Both the position numbers and the translations under genes were made by a program. The notes beneath the pieces are model-generated. The model was given only the letters and a program-made list of their open reading frames with translations, did not search any database and had not been told where the DNA came from. 64,000 bases of DNA from Hordeum vulgare subsp. vulgare (lineage: Eukaryota > Streptophyta > Magnoliopsida > Poales > Poaceae): positions 564,096,176 through 564,160,175 of the forward strand of contig NC_058521.1 of the NCBI RefSeq assembly GCF_904849725.1. The letters run 5' to 3'. The stretch's first letter is position 1. The number at the start of each line of letters is the position of its first letter. This document shows positions 56,818-64,000 of the stretch, piece by piece.

Positions 56818-59708
56818 TGATACGTCTCTCTTGATAACCCACAAGTATAGGAGATCGCAAAGGTTTTCGAGGGTAGAGTATTCAACCCAAATTTATTGAT
56901 TCGACACAAGGAGAGCCAAAGAATACTCTCGAGTATTAGCAGTTGAGTTGTCAATTCAACCACACCTGAAAGACTTATTATCTGCAGCAAAGTTTTAGTA
57001 GCAAAGTAATATGATAGTAATGGTAGCGGCGGTAAGAATAGCAGTAGTAATTTGTATAGCAAGTGTGACAACAGTAGTGGTAAAGTAACTTAGCAAGGAC
57101 CAGTATAGGAAAAGCTCGTAGGCATTGCATCGGTGATGGATAATTATGTCGGATGACATTCATCATGTAACAGTTATAACATAGGGTGATATGTAACTAG
57201 CTCGAGTTCGTCAATGTAATGTAAGCATGTATTCCGTATTTAGTCATACGTGCTTATGGAAAAGAACTTGCATGACATCTTTTGTCCATCCCTCCCGTGG
57301 CAGCGGGGTCCTAATGGAAACTAAGGGATATTAAGGTCTCCTTTTAATAGAGAACCGGAACAAAGCATTAGCACATAGTGAATACATGCACTCCTCATAC
57401 TATGGTCATCTTCGAGAGTGGTTCCGGCTATTGTCACTCCGGGGTTGCCGGGTCATAACACATAGTAGGTGACTACAACTTGCAAGATAGGATCAAGAAC
57501 ACACATATATTTATGAAAACATAAATAGGTTCAGATCTGAAATCATGGCACTCGGGCCCTAGTGACAAGCATTAAGCATAGCAAAGTAGTGGCAACATCA
57601 ATCTTAGAACATAGTGTATACTAGGGATTAAACCCCATCAAAACTAACTCGATTACATCATAGATCTCATCCAACCCATCACCGTCCAGCAAGCCTACGA
57701 TGAGATTACTCATGAACGATGGAGAGCATCATGGAATTGAAGATGGAGCATGTTTGATGATGACGATGGCGTCGATTTCCCCTCTCCGGAGCCTAGAACG
57801 GACTCCACATATGCCCTCCCGAGGAAGAACAGCTGGTGGCGGCGTCTCCGTATCGTGAAACGCGATGAACTCTTCATTCCTAATTTTTCCTGGGCGAGAG
57901 AGACTTTATAGGGTTGGAGTTGGAGGTTGCGGCGCTACGTGGGCCCCACAAGCCTGCTAGGCGTGCCCTAGGTGGGGCGCCTCTTGGGCTCATGGGCTCC
58001 TCGCTCCGTGTCTTCGGGCAATTCTTGCGCCAGTATTTTTATATATTCCACAAAAAATCCTCGTAAATTTCCAGGTCATTCCGAGAACTTTTATTTCTGC
58101 AAAAAAACAACACCATGAAAATTCTGCTAAAAACAACGTCAGTCCGGGTTAGTTCCATTCAAATCATGCAAATTAGAGTCCAAAACAAGGGCAAAAGAGT
58201 TTGGAAAAGTAGATACGATGGAGGCGTATCAGTCTCCAACGTATCTATAATTTTTGATTGTTCCATGCTATTATATTAATAACTTGGGATGTTTTATATG
58301 CATTTATATGCTATTTTATATCATTTTTGGGACTAACCTATTAACTCAGTGCCCAGTGCCAGTTTCTGTTTTTTTCCATGTTTTTGACCTTTTTTAGATA
58401 AGAATATTAACTGGAGTCCAAACGGAATAAAACCTTCGGGATGATTTTTTCCATAACAGAAGGGATCCAGAAGACTTGAGAACCAAGGAAGAGGGCCACG
58501 GAGGAGGCCACGAGCCCCCTAGGAGCGCCCCAGGGGGGGCGTCTAGCAGGCCCGTGCCCCCGGTGCCTCCTTTGCCCTACCTCTTTCGCCTATAAATTCC
58601 CATCTGGGGACCGTTCTGGTGCCCTGCCAGAGGGGGATTTGGACACGGAGGGCTTCTTCATCAACACCATTGCCTCTCCGATGATGCGTGAGTAGTTCAC
58701 CACAGACCTTCGGGTCCATAGCTAGTAGCTAGATGGCTTCTTATCTCTCTTGGATCTTCAATACAAAGTTCTCCATGATCTTCATGGAGATCTATCCGAT
58801 GTAACTTTCTTTTGCGGTGTGTTTGTCGAGATCCGATGAATTGTGGATTTATGATCATATTATGTATGAATATTATTTGAGTCTCCTCTGATTTCTTATA
58901 TGCATGATTTCGTATCCTTGTAATTCTCTTCGAGTTATGGGTTTCGTTTGGCCAACTTGATCTATAATTCTTGCAATGGGAGAAGTGCATGGTTTTGGGT
59001 TCATATCGTGCGGTGTCCTCACCTAGTGACAGAAGGGGTAGCGAGGCACGCATCATGTTGTTGCCATCAAGGGTAAAAAGATGGGGTTTATATCATATTG
59101 CATGAATTTATCCCTCTACATCATGTCATTTTGATTAAGGCATTACTCTGTTTGTTATGAACTTAATGCACTAGATGCATGCTGGATAGCGGTCGATGTG
59201 TGGAGTAATAGTAGTAGATGCAAAAAGTATCGGTCTACTTGTGTGGAACGTGATGCCTATATGTATGATCCTTGCCTTAGATATCGTCATGACCTTGCGC
59301 GATTCTATCAGTTGCTCGACAATAATTCATTCACCCACCGTAATACTTGCTATTATGAGAGAAGCCTCTAGTGAACACTATGGCCCCCGGGTCTATTTTA
59401 CACATTATATATTCAGATCTACATAAAAAATACCAAAAATACCTTGCTGCACTTTTAATTATTTATTTATATTTACCTATTATCACTATCAGATCTCACC
59501 TTGCAAGTAATCGTAAAGGGATTGACAACCCCTTTATCGCATTGGGTGCAAGTTTGTTTGTCTTTGCGCAGGTGCCTTGGTGCCTCATCTTGATACTCCT
59601 ACTGGATTGATTCCTTGGTTCTCAAACCGAGGGAAATACTTATCTCTACATTTCTGCATCACCCTTTTCTCTTCAAGGGAAAAACCAACGCAATCTCAAG
59701 AAGTAGCA
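56818..59708 (+). mobile_element. G2 3' LTR, split by a solo LTR
   Basis: Begins TGATACGTCTC (56818-56828), resumes at 58232 (GTCTCCAACG...) and ends GTAGCA at 59708. It lacks ~86 bases present in the 5' LTR just after the TATA box: ATAAATTCCC joins ATCTGGGG near 58600, where the 5' LTR has CCC at both edges of the missing block. Confidence 0.88.
56829..58231 (-). mobile_element. Solo Gypsy LTR, minus strand
   Basis: About 1.4 kb, reading on the minus strand from TGATACGCCTCCATCGTATC to GTGGGTTATCA (canonical end at 56832). Target duplication GTCTC is exact (56824-56828 and 58232-58236) if the three bases TCT at 56829-56831 belong to the insert. A second Athila-like family, distinct from G1/G2. 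TATA box CCTATAAAG near 57903-57911 on the minus strand. No internal region, so it formed by LTR-LTR recombination. Confidence 0.85.
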
Positions 59709-60511
59709 CTACTATCAACTTTCAACTAAATTTTCTCTAGGAACATATAAAAACAGTAGAGCTATAGCGCGAGCTACATCGTAATTCGCAAAGACCATTA
59801 GACTATGTTCATGATAATTAGTTCAACTAATCATATTACTTAAGAACTCCCACTCAAAAAGTACATCTCTCTAGTCATTTGAGTGGTACATGATCCAAAT
59901 CCACTAACTCAAGTCTCATCATCACGTGAGTTGAGAATAGGTTCAGTGGTAAGCATCTCTATGCTAATCATATCAACTATATGATTCATGCTCGGCCTTT
60001 CGGTCTCATGTATTCCGAGGCCATGTCTGCACATGCTAGGCTCGTCAAGATTAACCCGAATGTTCCGCGTGTGCAACTATTTTTCACCCGTTGTATGTGA
60101 ACGTTGAGTATATCACACCCGATCATCCCGTGGTGTCTCGAAATGACAAACGGTCGCAACGGTGCACAGTCGGGGAGAACACAATTTCATCTTGAAATTT
60201 TAGTGAGAGATCACCTCATAATGCTACCGTCGTTCTAAGCAAAATAAGGTGCATAAAAGGATTAACATCACATGCAATTCATAAGTGACATGATATGGCC
60301 ATCATCATGTGTTTCTTGATCTCCATAACCAAAGCACCGACACGATCTTCTTGTCACCGGCGCCACACCATGATCTCCATCAACGTGTCGCCATCGGGGT
60401 TGTCGTGCTACTAATGCTATTACTACTAAAGCTACGTCCTAGCATTATAGTAGACGCATTTGCAAACACAAACGTTAGTTTAAAGACAACCCTATGGCTC
60501 CTTCCGGTTGC
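59709..60511 (-). mobile_element. Copia C2, segment 3 (Gag start and leader), truncated
   Basis: After the CTACT duplication the sequence continues C2: TTTCTCTAGGAAC corresponds to the Gag N terminus of C3 (42530-42545), followed by ~750 bases of leader in reverse up to GGCTCCTTCCGGTTGC. The rest of the leader, the primer site and the 5' LTR are missing. Confidence 0.85.
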
Positions 60512-63500
60512 TTTAGTTTAAAGATTGATTGTTTGTTTGTTTGAGTGATTGAAACTTGAGTGAAGTTTGAAACTTTTAAAAAACTTTTGAATGAGCGGGA
60601 ATAAAATGACTTCCCCATTTCCTGCGAATTCAAATTTATCTTTTTAAAACCAGCGAGAGGAGTTAGCATGACTTCCTCAACTATAAAGAATTTGAATCAA
60701 GGTGGCATTGGAATTCCTTCGATTTTGCTTTGCATTTTGTTTCTTCCTCACTCACGGAATGCCGAGAACAATACTTTGTCGAACAAGAGAAAAAGAGAGG
60801 AGGAACATGACCCTCCAAAACCCGGGTATATTCTTTGAATTATTTGAGCCATGAAACCCAAGATATATTTGAGAAAATATTTGCAAAAAGAAATAAAGCA
60901 TTTAGGGATTTTCTGGAAAACATTTTTTTTAGTTTTTATTTTGGCCGTGAAAAAATGTCCATCATTTAGATTTTATTTTTTTGATAATTTTAGTATATAA
61001 AAACTATTTATTCCAAATTTATTTGGTTCCTTTTTTATCGTTTACTTTCCGGTTTTTAAAAATAGGAAAGAGATCTCATTTATTTGGAAATAAAGCGCTC
61101 GCCCATTAAGAGGTTTCCAAAAACTGACCCAATAGGATCTTCTTCTTCCTCACGTTCTCCCTCCTCCGAGGAACTTCCATAGCCAAGGTGACAGGAACCT
61201 CCACCTTCCCGATCTCCCTCTCCATTCCTTACCGACACCTCCCGAGCCCCTCTATATAAAGCCCCGATCCTCCTCGCTCCATTTTTCCCATCACCGCGCC
61301 CTCTCCCTGCCCGTAGCCTCCTCGCCACCATCTTCCTCTTCCATGTCAAGAACACCACCGGGAGCTCTCCTAGATCGCCCGTGCCGAGCTCCTCCAGCGC
61401 CCAGGCACTCCCCGCCCCCTCCCTGGTACCCTACTGCGCTCCCCTAACCCCACCGCACCCTCGTCACCCTACCGTCCCTCACCCCGTCGCCCCCTTGGCC
61501 CTGCAGGACCACCTCGCCGGCCATCTAGAGGAAGCAGGAGCCACCAGGAGCCAGCGTCCCCACCTCGACAGGAGAGCCCCAAGCGCTGAACCCCCCTCCT
61601 CCGCCACCCCCACCCCCGCCGGCGACCACCCCCACGCCGGAGCTACCCCCCCCCCACGCCGGCCATCTCACCGGAGCTCCTCAGTCCCTGTGACCACGGT
61701 GAGATCCTCCCCCTCCACTCTCTCTTTTCTTTTTTTGTTTCCCACCGTAGGATCGTTAGCCTACGGTGTAGATTAGAAGGGAATACCCCTTCGGTTCTTT
61801 AACAAGAACCGGCCATTTATTTTTTATTAACCGAATAGTTTTTTCTTATATTGCGGTCGTCCTCTAGATAGCCTAAAACGTGCACACCCGAGAACCAATC
61901 AGGATCCGCCACATCACTTTTTCAGTTTTTGTTTCCGAAATAGAACCAGTTCCAATTTTGTTTCATTTATATCTTTTAATCTAGAAGTCCAATGAAGATG
62001 ATTCTTTTTGCGTTAGATGAAAATTTGCTTGTAGTTTCCAAAAACATATTATTTGCCTATGTTTGAAATTTCAAAATTTGAATTAGAACAGATTTGATTT
62101 AAATCTTGTTTTGCTTATACCGGGAGTTTAGAAATAGATTTTAAATTAATTATTTTTGCTACTGTTTCCTATTGATCATATATTTCAGTAGTTTAAGTTT
62201 CAATTGTTTCTAATATTTTTACTTGGGGTTTTTACCAAAACAGATTCTGTTTTGGTAATGTAAAGTGAATTGCATCACTTTGTGCTATAGTGTTTATGTG
62301 TTAGTGATTTTATTTTGATTGTTAGTGATTGTATTTCTTAATGTGTGTATTTTGTTTGTATCGATAGGTCACCTGGAGTGCGAAGCTTGCTACCTAGAAG
62401 CGCTTGAGCACGACAACTATCAGCAAGGCAAGTCACGTTGATCATATGATTACCTATGTTTTATATGCATTGTAGTTCTACCTTTCTTCACCCAATTGCA
62501 TGCAAAGTAGGCACTTGGAAATTTTGGATTTCGATGTAGTATCATGTGGCAGGCACCCACCCCCTTGTTTCTTTGGCCGGGACATTATTATGCTATGCTC
62601 CTAGTAGATGGGGTTTTGGTTGAGTGTTTACCATGAGTGTTGTGAGAACTTAATAATCAAGATCTGAAGAACTCCAAGACTTGCAAGACCTCACAACGAA
62701 ATATACCTCTGGGTGAAGGACAGTTTAGATGGGCTCCCTGGAGAAACCAGTGGACGACCCGAGATGCATGGGGAAGCGCCATGACATCTTGCGGAAAGCT
62801 TCACCGAGGCTCAAAGAGATAGACGGATATTTTCAATACCCAAGGCTTACCTGCACACCCACAAGTCATTATGGGCTCTGACTTGGTTGTACAACGTGGT
62901 GACTCTGGACAGGCGGTGCTACGATATGTAGAAGAACGATAGGATTGGATGGGCATCGACACAGGATCAGAGGAACCCGTTGAAAGACCATGTTTTGATC
63001 ATCCAGTCTTCAAACACCCTGAAGTGCGAGGACATACACGGAGGTGATCAAATCTTGTGGGGAACGTGTGCAAAACTCTGCAGAGTACTCAAACCTAATT
63101 GATTAGTCGTGTCCACGGTCATGGACAACTTGAGCCAAAGGAACTGAAACTATCAGGAATTCTCAACACCATTTATTATTGATGTGGGTAATATTAACTT
63201 GGGTATGAGAATTGGTTGGTGGAACCATCTCATTAACAACCAACAATGTAGTAAATTTTGCTTTTACCCCTCTCTTGTTGTAGGAGAAAACTTTGCTTTC
63301 CGCTAAAAACTTACAAGCCCCACCTGCCATATATGCATATAGTATAGATGATTACTTTTCACCCCTCTCTTATGTGACTTGCCGGCATATTCAATATGCT
63401 GACCTACACGGCTGCAACGTCTTATGTTGCAGATATTTCTTCGAAGACTATGAGTACGATTCAGGGTTATGGTCTACACTCAACTTGCCATTGGTGTTTA

Positions 63501-63677
63501 TTGGGACTCCACTCCCTTGACTGTTTCCGCTGAGATTTGAAGGTATATATCAGTTTTACGTTATTATATGTGATTGCACTTTGATATATACATTGATGTA
63601 CTGTGTGTGCCAGCATACTGATCCAGGGATGGCACAGATACACAGATGCTTGAATTGTTTTGAGTCGGGTCGCTACA
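60512..63677 (+). mobile_element. Long Gypsy-type 5' LTR, left end missing
   Basis: Up to 3.17 kb ending GGGTCGCTACA before a Met-tRNA primer site. A clear TATA box CTATATAAAG at ~61252-61261 is followed by a C-rich transcribed leader. No TG start matching the CTACA end (expected TGTAG) was found near the junction with C2, so the LTR is probably truncated. The Pro-rich open frame at 61381-61776 lies in the transcribed LTR and is not supported as a gene. Long LTRs with a Met-tRNA primer suggest a Tekay-like chromovirus; this is an inference. Confidence 0.7.
61253..61260 (+). promoter_or_regulatory. TATA box of the long Gypsy-type LTR
   Basis: TATATAAA in CCCCTCTATATAAAGCCCC, well placed ahead of a C/T-rich leader. 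Confidence 0.7.
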
Positions 63678-63681
63678 GATA

Positions 63682-63694
63682 TGGTATCAGAGCA
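63682..63694 (+). other. Primer binding site, Met-tRNA type
   Basis: TGGTATCAGAGCA, the standard initiator Met-tRNA complement, four bases after the LTR end. Confidence 0.88.
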
Positions 63695-64000
63695 CATGTT
63701 GACTGTAGGACGTGACCCTAGAAACTGGAAATCCCTTAGGAAAGGATCTCTCTAAAATTTTATTTCCAAGAACAACCTTTACTTATCATCTCTTCTGATT
63801 TCATCAAATGTTCTCTCTCACCTCAAATAGTTATGCAATACCCTTTCCTCTTTGACCACATGAAGAATCAACGGAGTTCTACTTCAAAGTAAAGAGGATT
63901 TCACCATGCATTTGAAGAATTGAAGCTACACCAATTGAAGACTCTCAAGACCGAAGAACTCGAAGACCCTGATGTGTTCCAATATTTATATGGCCATTAG
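63695..64000 (+). mobile_element. Start of the internal region of the last Gypsy-type element
   Basis: Untranslated leader running off the window; no gag start yet visible. Repeated GAAGA/TTGAAGA text near 63910-63970. Confidence 0.6.

Larger units (their letters stand above)
51782..59708 (+). mobile_element. Gypsy G2, Athila-like non-autonomous element (hosts a solo LTR)
   Basis: 5' LTR 51782-53342, internal 53343-56817, 3' LTR 56818-59708 interrupted by a solo LTR. Target duplication CTACT (51777-51781 and 59709-59713). Same family as G1 in the opposite orientation; again there is only a gag-like ORF and no pol in the ~3.5-kb internal region. Confidence 0.88.

Noticed and set aside
61381..61776. 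131-codon Pro/Ser-rich frame
   Set aside because: Lies in the C-rich transcribed part of a long LTR, just after its TATA box; composition explains it.
1..64000. CRISPR arrays, tRNA or rRNA genes, bacterial operons, integrated viral genes
   Set aside because: None seen; direct repeats present are retrotransposon minisatellites or local duplications, and the TGGTATCAGAGC-type sequences are retrotransposon primer sites, not tRNA genes.

Overview
This is a stretch of grass nuclear genome, almost certainly Triticeae (wheat, Aegilops, barley or a close relative). The evidence is the density and identity of its transposable elements: BARE-1/WIS/Angela-type Copia elements with ~1.8-kb LTRs, Athila-type Gypsy elements with TGATACGTCTCC LTR heads and an Asp-tRNA-like primer site, Harbinger/Tourist and Stowaway MITEs, and only two recognisable host genes. 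No prokaryotic features, CRISPR arrays, rRNA or tRNA genes were seen.

Layout. 1-14573: a tandem Copia complex, LTR(partial)-internal A-LTR-internal B-LTR, where A has an intact 1326-residue Gag-Pol frame and B has two stops, one frameshift and no primer binding site. 14574-15240: a relic PIF/Harbinger transposase missing its catalytic centre. 15939-17456: an intronless PPR gene (PLS class, E motif), plus strand. 20047-20902: a four-exon gene for organellar (probably plastid) ribosomal protein uL18, minus strand, whose downstream flank is partly duplicated. 21000-31100: a gene-poor interval with MITEs (23035, 25461, 26784, 27485/27535, 29685), a LINE relic, and a 1.7-kb Harbinger-type element carrying a broken captured or accessory ORF.

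31250-64000 is a nested retrotransposon block. An old degenerate minus-strand Copia (C2: 31947-35699, 50754-51781 and 59709-60511) was split by two Athila-like Gypsy elements. G1 (minus, 35700-50753, duplication ATGCT) was itself split by a younger Copia, C3 (minus, 37315-45645, duplication GAATG). G2 (plus, 51782-59708, duplication CTACT) has a 3' LTR split by a solo LTR (about 56829-58231, duplication GTCTC). The block ends with a truncated long Gypsy-type LTR (about 60512-63677), a Met-tRNA-type primer site and the start of its internal region.

The two host genes show no sign of working together beyond a shared probable organellar gene-expression role (PPR: organelle RNA processing or editing; uL18: organelle translation). 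I found no clearly new biological system. The most unusual material is the pair of pol-less Athila-like elements that keep a short gag-like ORF, repeated polypurine-like motifs and conserved hairpins, and the Harbinger element carrying a non-transposase ORF.
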